Origin: Priestia taiwanensis
Lineage (GTDB): Bacteria > Bacillota > Bacilli > Bacillales > Bacillaceae_G
Assembly (NCBI RefSeq): GCF_014638355.1
Contig: NZ_BMFK01000002.1
Coordinates: 1-64,000 of the forward strand
Length of the DNA stretch: 64,000 nucleotides
Direction of reading: 5' to 3'
Part shown: positions 1 to 8,849 of the stretch, piece by piece
Layout: each line of letters starts with the position of its first letter
Numbering within the stretch: the stretch's first letter is position 1
Position numbers and translations under genes: made by a program
The notes under the pieces: model-generated
Told to the model about the DNA's origin: nothing
The model's database searches: none
What the model saw: the letters and a program-made list of their open reading frames with translations, nothing else

Positions 1-3000
1 AATCATATTTATACGTGGTTTCTTCTGTTTTACCGTCTTTTGTACGTATGATGTTTGTACGATTACTGTCGGCATCGTACTTGTATGTTTCATGTAGGAG
101 GCTATTTCCTTGTTGATCCCCAATAGAGAGTAAATCAACCTTCTTCGTATGGTCGTAATGGAATGCTGTACCTATTCCGTTACTAGATGTATACGTTCGG
201 ACGTTTCCATATTCATCATAGTCGAAGCGGTATGTTTTGTCTCCATCTTTGACTTCTGTGTTTTGGTTTAGTTGGTCGTATACGTAACTCGTTGTATTTT
301 GGTAGGAACCATGTGCAATCTTCGTTTCTTTTAGTTTGAATGTTTTATCGTAGTAGCTCCAAGAAACGGTTCCATTCCGATCTGTCATACTTGTAATGCG
401 GTTTCCTACATCATATACTTTATCACGCGTTATATTGTTTACTGAATCAGTAACTTTTGTCTCATTACTATTCGCATCGTATTGGAATGAATATGCAACT
501 TGTCCATCTCGCTTGTTTTCTGTTAAACGGTTCGCTGCATCATACGTTAACTCGATTAAATTACCATTTGGTGTCTTTGTGCTAGCAAGATTTGCATTTG
601 CATCATACGTATTTGTAACCGTACGTCCCAATGCATCTTTAAAGACTAGTGGCTTATTGTCAACATCATATTCATACGTCACTTTTTGTGTTTTACCATT
701 CGCTGTAATAAGCTTTTCGGTTGTATTGCCGTTATGGTCATACGTATACGCAACAGATGTACCGTTCGCTAGTATCGTCTTTGTTAACTGGCTATCTGCG
801 TTATATTCATATTTCTTCGTGTTATTTGCTTGATCTATCTCGCTTAGTTTCTTCCCATATTCATCGTATGTGAATGATACTTTGCGATTTTCTTCGTCGT
901 AGACAGCTGTGACAAAGTTGCCATTTGGATCGTATTCTTGTCGCGTTAAAATACTTCCTTCGAGTAATCGAATCGTATCAAACCATGCTTTTCCGGTATG
1001 TGCCCCTTTATAGCTTACAGTCACGTCAATTGTTTTGATTGGTTTTGTCTCATTAATGACTACCGCACTTCGATTCCATTCATGTGTACCAGTTGGGAAC
1101 ATCGCATGTGCCTCTCCTGTTGTTCCATCCTGGAATGTATAATATGCAGAAATAGCATAATCCTTAGACTCTTTCACACCCCCAGTATGTAAGACATTCT
1201 CAGCTTTAGACATACCAGTTAGTGTCAGAGGTTTGGCTTTATCTTGATTCACATTAACTTGTTGTTTGTAAGATTTCGTTGGATCAGATGTACTTGCTCG
1301 TTGCATAAGAATGGAAAATTCTCCATCGAATCCTCCGTAACCTAAGTTGTTAGGTTCACATCCATTTGAACAACTCCATTCCCAATGTGGAAATACTCCC
1401 ATGTCGTTCATCGTTCGTTCAAAACTGCTGTTCATAATTGGATTGAACGATGATGAAACAGGACTTTCCTCTACTTGTACATTATCAAACCAAGCCGTAC
1501 CTACTTCATTTGCTGAAGTACCTACCTGTTCTTCTAATTGAAGATGAAGACGGGCTATATATGCTTTACTATCTGCAGTAAAGGTCATTTGACGCTCTGT
1601 CCAATCGGTTGTACCAGGCACTTGGTTAGATCGATTATCTATCCAACGATAAGTATTACCATCTCTATCAACGAAGCTTATGTTAAAGAACGCTCCACCA
1701 TTTCGCACGCCTGCTGTTTTAATAAATGAACTAATTGTATAGGCTTTATTTGGTTCAATACCGAAATCTTGATAAGCCATAACATGGCCTTTTTGATTTG
1801 CGGAAGGCTTTGAAGTTAGTTTCAGTGAATAATTCCCACCAATTTCTGGCGCACGTAGGCTATTATCACGCTCCATGGATCCAGCTTCATTATTACTTTT
1901 CCATATGTTCCATCCTACCCCATACTTATCAAGTAAATCAGTTTCAAAGCCAGGAACCATTAGTTGGTTATGACTTGTTGTTAAATCTCCACTACTTGTT
2001 ATTAAATTTCCAAATGAGTCAAAACGAGATACAGAAGATACCTTTCCAGCTATTTCTGTTTCAGATACTGGATCAACACCACTATATGCAACAGTTGTTT
2101 CTTTCCCCTCCGTATCTGTTGCTTTTTTTACATCATTGTTTTTATTATATTCAAATTTTTCCGTTCCAATTGTATCTGTTGAAGTAAGTATGTTCCCATT
2201 TCCATCATACGTATACGATTCTGATACACGTTTCCCTTGGTCATTCGGATGGATAGTCTTAGTTAAGTTGTTCGCTTGATATTCAAATGTTGTTGTTAGC
2301 TTTAGACCAGCTGTATCTACTACAGTCTTTTCAGGATTTCCAGCTGCTGTATACGTGTATAAGTCTTTTACACCTTTTGAATCTGTAACGGTCGCTTCCC
2401 TTACCCCATCATTGTATGCAATAGTTGTTTCTTTTCCTAACGGATCCGTTACTTTTACTAATTTATCATTCTCGTACGTGTACGTAGTTTTATATGGTGT
2501 AGCATCTGTATGCTTTGGATCGTACGTATAGCGTAATTTCCCACCTTCATACCCATAACGATAGGCCTTTCCACTTGGTGTAGTAGAGCCGACTAAGTGC
2601 TTATTATCATACTCAAACGTAACGGTACGATTTTCTGGCCCAGTAATCTTACTTACAAGATCTCCACTGTAAGTAAATATAAACTTCCTACCAGAAGCGT
2701 CAGTAATGGTTTGTAATTTCCCACCTGTATACTGATAAGAAACTTCATTCCCATGTGTATCTTTCTCTTTCAGCAGTTTTCCTTCTTTTGAGAAATACGT
2801 AACTGACTGATCTTTACCTTTTATTTCAAAACCCTCTGCTGTCTTCTTCACCTCAAGGAAAATGCCAGTTGGTGATTGATACTGATTTTCTCCTAATCTC
2901 GTGAATACAATGGTTCCTTTATCCGCCTCTGTGAAAAGAATATTTTTACTCTCGTCTTCTTTTACAGACTCTTCAATAGAACTAAACCAACTTGTTCCAA

Positions 3001-5410
3001 ATAAACCTGTACCTGTATCTTGACTATTATATGTTCGATTAATACTTACTCCCGGCCCTCGTCCATCCAATTGAATATCTGTTTCATCCATGATGAAATT
3101 ACCATTGGAAGCATTAACACTACCTCCAATTACAGCAATACTTGGCCAGTAATCCTTCATCCCTAACCAATCTGTTTTCGAAAATACCGGCATAAATGCT
3201 TCTGATATCTGACTTTCTCGATGACCATCTTTACTGTATGCTGTCACACGGAACCAATAGTTTTTATAATTCGGATAAGCTCCACCGGAATTTTTATATA
3301 CAGGTGATGGATCTAATGCTAAATCTGTTCCTTTCTTATCACTGTGTAACTTATACGCTCCAGCCGTAATCTCAGTCAAAGTTGGCCAAATATTCTGATT
3401 TTGAGTTGTCCAATTCGTTACATTTCCAACGTCAAATGCTTCATACTCTTTTCCATTGTATATCCATACTTTATAACCAGCTGCACTAGGAACGCTCTCC
3501 CAACTAAGATTTATATAGCCTGTATCTGATCCACTTAAATTAGGATAAGCTCCCCCAAGAGGTGCTTTAAGTGTTTCCATTGGCATATATACCGTTGTTC
3601 CTGCTGATAATGGACTATCGCCACTTGGGTACTCTGCAACAATACGAATCCAATATTTATGTTCATTGCCATAATCACCGAAAGGACTCCCCGCAGCAAA
3701 TGCATTTTGATACACAGGAGCTGGATCAAAGGCAACTTCTTCTCCCTTACCATCTAAGTGGAGACTAAATGCCCCTTTCTCAATTTCCTCTTTCGTCGGC
3801 CATAATTTCTTTCCTTTTGAACTCCAACTTGTCACATTTCCAACTGGGATATACTCATATTCATACCCGTTAAAGATAGCTACTTTATATCCGGTTGCAC
3901 CTGGTACTGCATCCCATTTCACATCGAAATAGCCGGTACCACTTCCTGGGCCATTAGAATATGTTGTAGCAGTAGGACCTGTTGGTTGTGAATAACTATA
4001 AGTAATAGATAAATACGGAGCATTCGTTGAGTTCTCAGAAGAAACGAATTTTTTCCAATGAGTTATTCCATTTGCATTTGTATGCAACATAAACCCATTG
4101 TTATTTTTGGTTCCATTCACCCAAGATTGTACAGTTTTTGTTACATTAAATTTTGCCCACTGACCTCTACCTACATTTACCTGTGTTAAATTTGTTGTGC
4201 TTGGTTTATTGTTCCATGTTAAGGCAGAAGGATTCCAACCACCATTTACTTCATCTAACCAAACAGCATTTGGGGTGTTCCCATAGTAATGCCATATTGC
4301 ATACATGTTTAAGGTAGCTTCTTGTATAACTGCATGTTGGAAAGAACTCACATCGTGCTTAATATATGCATGATTGTTACCCGTGCTACTATCGTACTTT
4401 CCGACTTTTAATGTGAACGCCCCTTGTCCAGAATCCCATAACTTGGCGCCGGAGTAATTCGTTCCTTTAGCAATATCTGATACATAAGCATTTGAAGAAT
4501 TCTCAATCGTAATAGTTGGATCAATATAGACAGGATACTTACGTTCAGGAGCTTTCAACCAATCTTTATCGGCAGTCAATGTTAAATGATAACTATTATC
4601 TTCCTGTTTTTCTAATTTATACGATACTTTCTCTGATTGCTGAGATTCACCAGACTCGGGATGAACTGCTGAATCAGTCATAATTGGTTTCGGTAAGACA
4701 AATATTTCTGTATCTGATTTATCCGTAAATGAAATAGACCCATCTTTATTTATCTTTGGGGTCAGTGCTGTATCTAACTTATATGAAAAAATATTATGTC
4801 CTGTATATCCATGTAACACGATATCTTCTTTTACTGTCGTGTTAAACGTAATACTACGTAGATCAATTTTAGGGAATATTCCTTTGTGCCATATTGTATT
4901 CCCTTCGAATATCGATGGAACATCAGTAACTTTAACTTTCCCCTGTTCACCACTTGCTTCTAAGAGAGAGTACTTTACCTTATGTCCATCTTTTTCAAAT
5001 TGTACATATTCACCTTTCTCCATCTTAGATTTAAAGGTAGCGCTTAATTGCGTATTTTCTGTAACAACTGCTTTTTGTGGAGATTTAATTAATTCCGGAG
5101 ATATCTCTTTCCATTCGTCTCCTTTTTTAATATGAATAGGATCTTGATAAATTTTTTGAGTATACGTACCATCTTTATTATCAAAGATTTTGGACGTTTC
5201 GCTCCGTTCCTCTATTATTTCCTGTGGAGTTTCTTGTGCTATGTTACTTGCTTCCTTTTCCTTTTTTTTCGTCTCTTCCAAGATTAAATTTTCATGCTTT
5301 TTACTTTCCGTTTCTGCTAGTACATGTAGCGGCATAGAAGAAACTATTAAAGTAAATAACATCACATGGATAAGGAATTTTACATACCATTTCCTCTTCT
5401 TTTTGGTCAT
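1..5410 (-). CDS. Secreted Rhs/YD-repeat protein, WapA-like polymorphic toxin (C-terminus beyond window)
   Basis: 1803 codons are open from ATG 5410 to the window edge; spot checks at several points (near 600, 1800, 3540) stay in frame. A GAGGGG ribosome site precedes the ATG. Visible order: Lys-rich signal peptide (residues 1-32); N-terminal region; DNRLRE/CBM96-like domain (about 297-475, with a YVSD motif and a conserved ALTWNNKP stretch); two FN3-like modules (about 480-740, each with a GY-x-VWIYNG-type core); a DUF6531-like segment (about 760-807, NRTYNSQD); YD repeats (about 843-1140); two carbohydrate-binding-like beta domains ending AWFDN (about 1140-1483); and more YD repeats to the edge. 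Rhs/WapA proteins form a shell that delivers a variable C-terminal toxin to neighbouring cells. That tip and its immunity gene lie left of this window, so the toxin activity cannot be named. It lies directly downstream of efp, in an otherwise core region, which suggests insertion. Confidence 0.92.
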   Translation of the reverse strand, partial: MTKKKRKWYVKFLIHVMLFTLIVSSMPLHVLAETESKKHENLILEETKKKEKEASNIAQETPQEIIEERSETSKIFDNKDGTYTQKIYQDPIHIKKGDEWKEISPELIKSPQKAVVTENTQLSATFKSKMEKGEYVQFEKDGHKVKYSLLEASGEQGKVKVTDVPSIFEGNTIWHKGIFPKIDLRSITFNTTVKEDIVLHGYTGHNIFSYKLDTALTPKINKDGSISFTDKSDTEIFVLPKPIMTDSAVHPESGESQQSEKVSYKLEKQEDNSYHLTLTADKDWLKAPERKYPVYIDPTITIENSSNAYVSDIAKGTNYSGAKLWDSGQGAFTLKVGKYDSSTGNNHAYIKHDVSSFQHAVIQEATLNMYAIWHYYGNTPNAVWLDEVNGGWNPSALTWNNKPSTTNLTQVNVGRGQWAKFNVTKTVQSWVNGTKNNNGFMLHTNANGITHWKKFVSSENSTNAPYLSITYSYSQPTGPTATTYSNGPGSGTGYFDVKWDAVPGATGYKVAIFNGYEYEYIPVGNVTSWSSKGKKLWPTKEEIEKGAFSLHLDGKGEEVAFDPAPVYQNAFAAGSPFGDYGNEHKYWIRIVAEYPSGDSPLSAGTTVYMPMETLKAPLGGAYPNLSGSDTGYINLSWESVPSAAGYKVWIYNGKEYEAFDVGNVTNWTTQNQNIWPTLTEITAGAYKLHSDKKGTDLALDPSPVYKNSGGAYPNYKNYWFRVTAYSKDGHRESQISEAFMPVFSKTDWLGMKDYWPSIAVIGGSVNASNGNFIMDETDIQLDGRGPGVSINRTYNSQDTGTGLFGTSWFSSIEESVKEDESKNILFTEADKGTIVFTRLGENQYQSPTGIFLEVKKTAEGFEIKGKDQSVTYFSKEGKLLKEKDTHGNEVSYQYTGGKLQTITDASGRKFIFTYSGDLVSKITGPENRTVTFEYDNKHLVGSTTPSGKAYRYGYEGGKLRYTYDPKHTDATPYKTTYTYENDKLVKVTDPLGKETTIAYNDGVREATVTDSKGVKDLYTYTAAGNPEKTVVDTAGLKLTTTFEYQANNLTKTIHPNDQGKRVSESYTYDGNGNILTSTDTIGTEKFEYNKNNDVKKATDTEGKETTVAYSGVDPVSETEIAGKVSSVSRFDSFGNLITSSGDLTTSHNQLMVPGFETDLLDKYGVGWNIWKSNNEAGSMERDNSLRAPEIGGNYSLKLTSKPSANQKGHVMAYQDFGIEPNKAYTISSFIKTAGVRNGGAFFNISFVDRDGNTYRWIDNRSNQVPGTTDWTERQMTFTADSKAYIARLHLQLEEQVGTSANEVGTAWFDNVQVEESPVSSSFNPIMNSSFERTMNDMGVFPHWEWSCSNGCEPNNLGYGGFDGEFSILMQRASTSDPTKSYKQQVNVNQDKAKPLTLTGMSKAENVLHTGGVKESKDYAISAYYTFQDGTTGEAHAMFPTGTHEWNRSAVVINETKPIKTIDVTVSYKGAHTGKAWFDTIRLLEGSILTRQEYDPNGNFVTAVYDEENRKVSFTYDEYGKKLSEIDQANNTKKYEYNADSQLTKTILANGTSVAYTYDHNGNTTEKLITANGKTQKVTYEYDVDNKPLVFKDALGRTVTNTYDANANLASTKTPNGNLIELTYDAANRLTENKRDGQVAYSFQYDANSNETKVTDSVNNITRDKVYDVGNRITSMTDRNGTVSWSYYDKTFKLKETKIAHGSYQNTTSYVYDQLNQNTEVKDGDKTYRFDYDEYGNVRTYTSSNGIGTAFHYDHTKKVDLLSIGDQQGNSLLHETYKYDADSNRTNIIRTKDGKTEETTYKYD

Positions 5411-5454
5411 CTTTTGTGTCCCCTCTTTACACATAATAAGATTAATCAATAAAT

Positions 5455-5490
5455 TTTAATATTATTCTGAAGTTTCAGAATAATATTAAA
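5455..5490. repeat. Perfect 36-bp palindrome upstream of the Rhs gene
   Basis: Arms TTTAATATTATTCTGAA (5455-5471) and its exact complement (5474-5490) are separated by GT. The start codon of the Rhs gene lies about 45 bases beyond it. It overlaps the predicted -10 box, so an operator is more likely than a terminator; a short-lived RNA hairpin at the 5' end is the alternative. Confidence 0.8.
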
Positions 5491-5511
5491 TTAACCTTTA
5501 TTATTAAACAA
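5483..5511 (-). promoter_or_regulatory. Putative sigma-A promoter of the Rhs gene
   Basis: Reading leftwards, TTGTTT (5511-5506), a 17-base spacer and TAATAT (5488-5483). It lies about 75 bases upstream of the Rhs start codon. The -10 falls inside the right arm of a perfect palindrome, so the two signals may work together. Prediction from sequence only. Confidence 0.5.
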
Positions 5512-5684
5512 GTCTTTATTTATGTAAATTTAAATGTTAAAATAAATTGTCATAATTTGTAATATTTAATAAAATTAAATATTCATAAGAGTAACTAAAA
5601 TACCAAAATACTGTGTGACAGCTTTTTATATAATCTTTCAACACATCAACCTTTATTTTTTCTCTACAGAAACGAAAACAAAAA

Positions 5685-5714
5685 GGCCCTAATAGTTAAA
5701 ATACTATTAGAGCC
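5685..5714 (-). terminator. Rho-independent terminator behind the toxin/immunity relics
   Basis: Stem GGCCCTAATAGT / ACTATTAGAGCC with one mismatch, flanked by A- and T-runs so it can work in both directions. Leftward transcription from the relic region would stop here, before the Rhs promoter. Confidence 0.8.
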
Positions 5715-5764
5715 TTTTTTTGTTGGATGACAGTTTATTTATGTTTCAAATTTAAGATATACTA

Positions 5765-5900
5765 TTATACCTTTATCATTTGGTAGTCCTCATCTAGTAA
5801 AAAGTTGTTCAATTTCTTTGTATTTATATCTTCTAAGCATGAAAGTAAAGGGAATTACTCTTAAAATACCAATCCTATTTACTCACACACTTCCCATTAA
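5765..5900 (-). pseudogene. Fragment of a small gene, possibly another immunity protein
   Basis: Two adjacent leftward reading frames look protein-like: one reads NRIGILRVIPFTFML, and after a frame change the other continues EDINTKKLNNFLLDEDYQ and ends at TAA 5767-5765, about 50 bases before a terminator. No start or ribosome site is visible. I do not recognise the family; its place directly behind an Imm26 relic suggests the remains of a second immunity gene. Confidence 0.4.
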
Positions 5901-5929
5901 AAGGAGTCGCTATTTAACTAAACCACTCA

Positions 5930-6318
5930 CTAATTCAAAATATTATCTCCCATCAGTCTATCAAGGATATGGTTTTCATCCGATACTGATGCCTTTTCTA
6001 ATCCTTCACAGTCAGCTTGACTAGCATCTATAAATTCACCCTTATAATAAATTAAATACTTTCCAGAAATAACATCCTTCATATATAAAAAGCCTTTAAT
6101 CAACAATTATCCAGATTTCAGTACATGTTCATATATTCCTACGATAAAATGATATTCTTCCCTTTTTGGGATATCATTTATTGAATCTCCGATATGTTAT
6201 ATATAGCTAACCATCCTCATAGACCCTTCCAAAACCGAATATATTATTTTGAAGAGGTATCGCAAAGACATCTCCTAATTTGTATTTTTTTCTTGTCAAA
6301 TGTAACCACTCCTATCAT
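5930..6318 (-). pseudogene. Broken Imm26-family immunity protein gene
   Basis: From ATG 6318 the frame reads a short N-terminus into a run of seven A; removing one A restores KYKLGDVFAIPLQ...FGFGRVYEDG, the hallmark N-terminus of Imm26 proteins. After a stop and frame change the text continues GDSINDIPKREEYHFIVG then IYEHVLKSG, a TAA stop, then DVISGKYLIYYKGEFIDAS and ADCEGLEKAS, ending at TAG 5932-5930. The rebuilt length of about 129 residues fits the family. At least two frameshifts and one nonsense codon show it is dead. Imm26 proteins protect against Rhs/CDI-type C-terminal toxins, so it once guarded a neighbouring toxin tip. The family call rests on remembered motifs, not a search. Confidence 0.72.
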
Positions 6319-6359
6319 TTTAATTTTAAATCTTACCTTAAATAATATTGACGTTTTGG

Positions 6360-6508
6360 ATTAGATAAGAAAATACCATTACTCTTATTCCTAGATTCCC
6401 TCCATTGACTTAGCACCACCATAGAAATCCATCAGTTGTTATCCCTTCTTCTAATCTAATTACTCTCTAACTATTTTCTCTGAGATATACTGCAACTCCT
6501 CTTGAAAC
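6360..6508 (-). pseudogene. Decayed C-terminal toxin tail
   Basis: Leftward frames are protein-like but broken: VSRGVAVYLREN, a stop, RVIRLEEGITTDGFLWW, then in another frame SQWRESRNKSNGIFLSNPKR ending in a stop about 20 bases before the Imm26 relic. The order, toxin end then immunity gene at short spacing, is that of polymorphic toxin cassettes. The relic starts immediately after the efp terminator. No toxin family could be assigned. Confidence 0.45.
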
Positions 6509-6510
6509 AT

Positions 6511-6542
6511 AAAAAAACCTCCCCTAGCTAAGCTAGAGGAGG
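6511..6542 (-). terminator. efp terminator
   Basis: Stem CCTCCcCTAGC / GCTAGaGGAGG with loop TAA, followed leftwards by seven T. It directly follows the efp stop codon. Confidence 0.9.
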
Positions 6543-6554
6543 CTTAATACTTTA

Positions 6555-7121
6555 TTAACCTTTTGAAGCACGTGATACGTATTTAGATTCACCTGTGTTG
6601 ATGATTAACTTCTCACCTGCGTTGATGAAGATAGGTACTTGAACAACAAGTCCTGTTTCCATAATAGCTGGTTTTGTTACGTTAGAAGCAGTATCACCTT
6701 TGATTCCTGGCTCTGTTTCTGTAACTGTTAATTCTACAGTGTTCGGAAGTTCTAGACCAAGCGTCTCACCTTGGTAAGACATGATGTATATTTCCATGTT
6801 TTCTGTTAAGAACTTTAACTCATACTCAATTTGAGTAGCTGCAAGTTCAAGTTGCTCGTAAGACTCGTTATCCATGAATACATGTTGGTCGCCCATTGCG
6901 TATAAGTATTGCATTTTACGGTTTTCGATGTGTGCTTTCGCTACTTTTTCACCAGCACGGAACGTTTTCTCTTGTACTGCACCTGTGCGAAGGTTACGAA
7001 GTTTTGAACGTACGAACGCTGCACCTTTACCTGGTTTTACGTGTTGGAATTCGATTACTTGCCATAGGCCTCCATCAACTTCAATTGTTAAGCCTGTGCG
7101 AAAATCGTTTACTGAGATCAT
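6555..7121 (-). CDS. efp: Translation elongation factor P
   Basis: EF-P binds the ribosome between P and E sites and relieves stalling at polyproline stretches. The 188 residues begin ISVNDFRTG, carry the tip loop PGKGAAF with Lys32, the residue modified in Bacillus EF-P, and have the three beta-barrel domains expected for the family (usual length about 185). A good AGGAGG site precedes ATG 7121. It sits 10 bases behind the M24 peptidase gene and is the last gene of an aroQ-peptidase-efp unit, closed by a terminator at 6511-6542. Same order as yqhS-yqhT-yqhU in B. subtilis. Confidence 0.98.
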   Translation of the reverse strand: MISVNDFRTGLTIEVDGGLWQVIEFQHVKPGKGAAFVRSKLRNLRTGAVQEKTFRAGEKVAKAHIENRKMQYLYAMGDQHVFMDNESYEQLELAATQIEYELKFLTENMEIYIMSYQGETLGLELPNTVELTVTETEPGIKGDTASNVTKPAIMETGLVVQVPIFINAGEKLIINTGESKYVSRASKG

Positions 7122-7131
7122 AAAAATCCTC

Positions 7132-8193
7132 CTACAAAATAATTAATTCTTTTGGTGAATGAGTTAATACTTCGTTTCCGTCTTCCGTGATAACTGTATC
7201 ATCTTCAATACGAACGCCACCAAGACCAGCTATATAAATACCAGGTTCTACTGTTACTACCATATTTGGTTCTAACACAAGGTCTGATTTAGATGCAAGC
7301 GATGGTCCTTCATGCACTTCCATACCTATACCATGCCCTGTTGAATGGCCAAAGTATTCACCATAACCCTTTTCTGAGATAACATCTCTCGTTAAAGCAT
7401 CTGCTTCACGACCAGTCATTCCTGCTTTCAATTCTTTCATGCCTCTAAGCTGTGCTTCTAACACGGTATTATAAATTTCGCGTAATTTAGGGTCTGGTTC
7501 CCCAATAGCGACAGTTCTCGTAATATCCGATATGTAGCCTTTATAATAAGCACCAAAATCAAGTGTAACCATGTCACCTTGTTCGATTACTTTGTCAGTT
7601 GCCACACCATGAGGCAATGCAGAACGATAACCTGAAGCAACAATTATATCAAATGATGATGACGTAGCACCATTCTTTCTCATGAAAAATTCAAGTTCGT
7701 TCGAAACTTCAATTTCTGTTACTCCTGGACGAATGAATGTTAAGATATGTTTAAATGCAGCATCTGCTATCTCCGCTGCTTCCTTTAATATCTTAATCTC
7801 TGATGGATTCTTAATCAAGCGTAACTTTTCAATAACACCCGAAACAGGAACAAGATTTGTATCAATGCTTTCTTCATATGACTTAAATGTCGCATATGTT
7901 ACATGACTTTGTTCAAATCCTAATTGTGTAATACCCATTCTTTTTGCTTGTTTTGCTACTTCTTCTACAATGCTTCCTTCATGTTTAATGATTTCGAAGT
8001 TTGCAATCTCTTTAGCAGCTTGTTCTGTATAACGGAAGTCTGTAATAAATACCGCTTCTTCTTTTGATACAAGCGCAACTCCTGCCGTACCTGTAAAGCC
8101 AGTCATGTAGCGACGATTATATCCATTTGTCACTAATAAACCATCAATATTGTGCGCTTCAAAGCTAGCACGTAAATTTGCCAATCTCTCCAT
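7132..8193 (-). CDS. M24 metallopeptidase, Xaa-Pro aminopeptidase family (YqhT-like)
   Basis: Likely cytoplasmic enzyme that removes N-terminal residues ahead of proline. The 353-residue protein has a creatinase-like N-terminal half (1-130) and a pita-bread catalytic half. Five metal ligands are visible in order: Asp in VTLDFGA, Asp in SDITRT, His in STGHGIG, Glu in VTVEPGIY and Glu in GVRIEDD. Start ATG 8193 lies 3 bases after the aroQ stop, so the genes are co-transcribed. Substrate range is inferred from the family; the B. subtilis orthologue in this position is yqhT. Confidence 0.93.
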   Translation of the reverse strand: MERLANLRASFEAHNIDGLLVTNGYNRRYMTGFTGTAGVALVSKEEAVFITDFRYTEQAAKEIANFEIIKHEGSIVEEVAKQAKRMGITQLGFEQSHVTYATFKSYEESIDTNLVPVSGVIEKLRLIKNPSEIKILKEAAEIADAAFKHILTFIRPGVTEIEVSNELEFFMRKNGATSSSFDIIVASGYRSALPHGVATDKVIEQGDMVTLDFGAYYKGYISDITRTVAIGEPDPKLREIYNTVLEAQLRGMKELKAGMTGREADALTRDVISEKGYGEYFGHSTGHGIGMEVHEGPSLASKSDLVLEPNMVVTVEPGIYIAGLGGVRIEDDTVITEDGNEVLTHSPKELIIL

Positions 8194-8196
8194 CTT

Positions 8197-8640
8197 CTAT
8201 TCCCCCTCTAATATATGTAGTAACGCGAAAAGCGCTAACTGATAACCGTGAAATCCTAAGCCAACAATTTGACCTGCACAAACAGGTGCTAGTACGGATG
8301 TATGCCTGAACTCTTCACGCTTATGAACATTACTAATATGTACTTCGATACACGGAACATGAACACCTGCGATTGCATCACGAATTGCATAACTATAATG
8401 TGTAAAGGCACCGGGATTCATAATAATCCCATCATATACTTCCCCTGCTTCGTGAACCCAATCAATGATATGCCCTTCATGATTGGACTGCTTGCATGTT
8501 AACTCCACTCCGTGTTGCTTTGCTACTGCGCTAACTTCTTCTTCTAAATCTGGTAATGTCTTTGCACCGTATACTCTAACCTCTCGTTTTCCTAGTAAGT
8601 TCAAGTTCGGACCATTAATAAGAAGAATCTTTTTGCTCAT
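8197..8640 (-). CDS. aroQ: Type II 3-dehydroquinate dehydratase
   Basis: Shikimate pathway step: 3-dehydroquinate to 3-dehydroshikimate. Family signature is complete: [16 protein letters not shown] at the N-terminus (GPNLN motif), the lid with the catalytic Tyr near residue 25, NPGAFTHYS, and the His of [12 protein letters not shown] longer frame with GTG/ATG starts exists (to 8649), but AGGTG lies six bases before ATG 8640, giving 147 residues, the usual length. First gene of the unit leading into the peptidase and efp. Confidence 0.95.
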   Translation of the reverse strand: MSKKILLINGPNLNLLGKREVRVYGAKTLPDLEEEVSAVAKQHGVELTCKQSNHEGHIIDWVHEAGEVYDGIIMNPGAFTHYSYAIRDAIAGVHVPCIEVHISNVHKREEFRHTSVLAPVCAGQIVGLGFHGYQLALFALLHILEGE

Positions 8641-8849
8641 ATACATCACCTACTTTTTATCATTCCCTCTTCTACAATACAGGAGAATATATGAATCTTA
8701 CATTCTGTTAACAAAAGGTATATCCTCACAGCTATATCCCTCATTAACCAACACGCCAAAGAGCTGTAGGAAAGTGAGGGCATATATGTATGTAATACCA
8801 TTTATAATCCTATATTTACGAAGGAATTGTCCACTCTATTCTACCATAT

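Larger units (their letters stand above)
5411..6554. other. 1.1-kb stretch without an intact gene: promoter, terminators and toxin/immunity relics
   Basis: No intact gene fits here. Short rightward open frames in this stretch are antisense to better-supported leftward relics. From right to left it holds the efp terminator, a broken toxin tail (about 6360-6508), a broken Imm26-like gene (5930-6318), a fragment of another small gene (about 5765-5900), a terminator (5685-5714) and the Rhs promoter with its palindrome. The stretch is noticeably more AT-rich than the core genes to its right. Confidence 0.75.

Noticed and set aside
396..2187. Several rightward open frames of 60-145 residues
   Set aside because: They are antisense to the continuous Rhs coding frame; composition is rich in Tyr, Ser, Phe and Leu, as expected of shadows, and none has a ribosome site.
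4839..6024. Rightward frames at 4839-5135, 5190-5459 and 5818-6024
   Set aside because: The first two oppose the N-terminal part of the Rhs gene; the third opposes the relic region. No start signals or family features.
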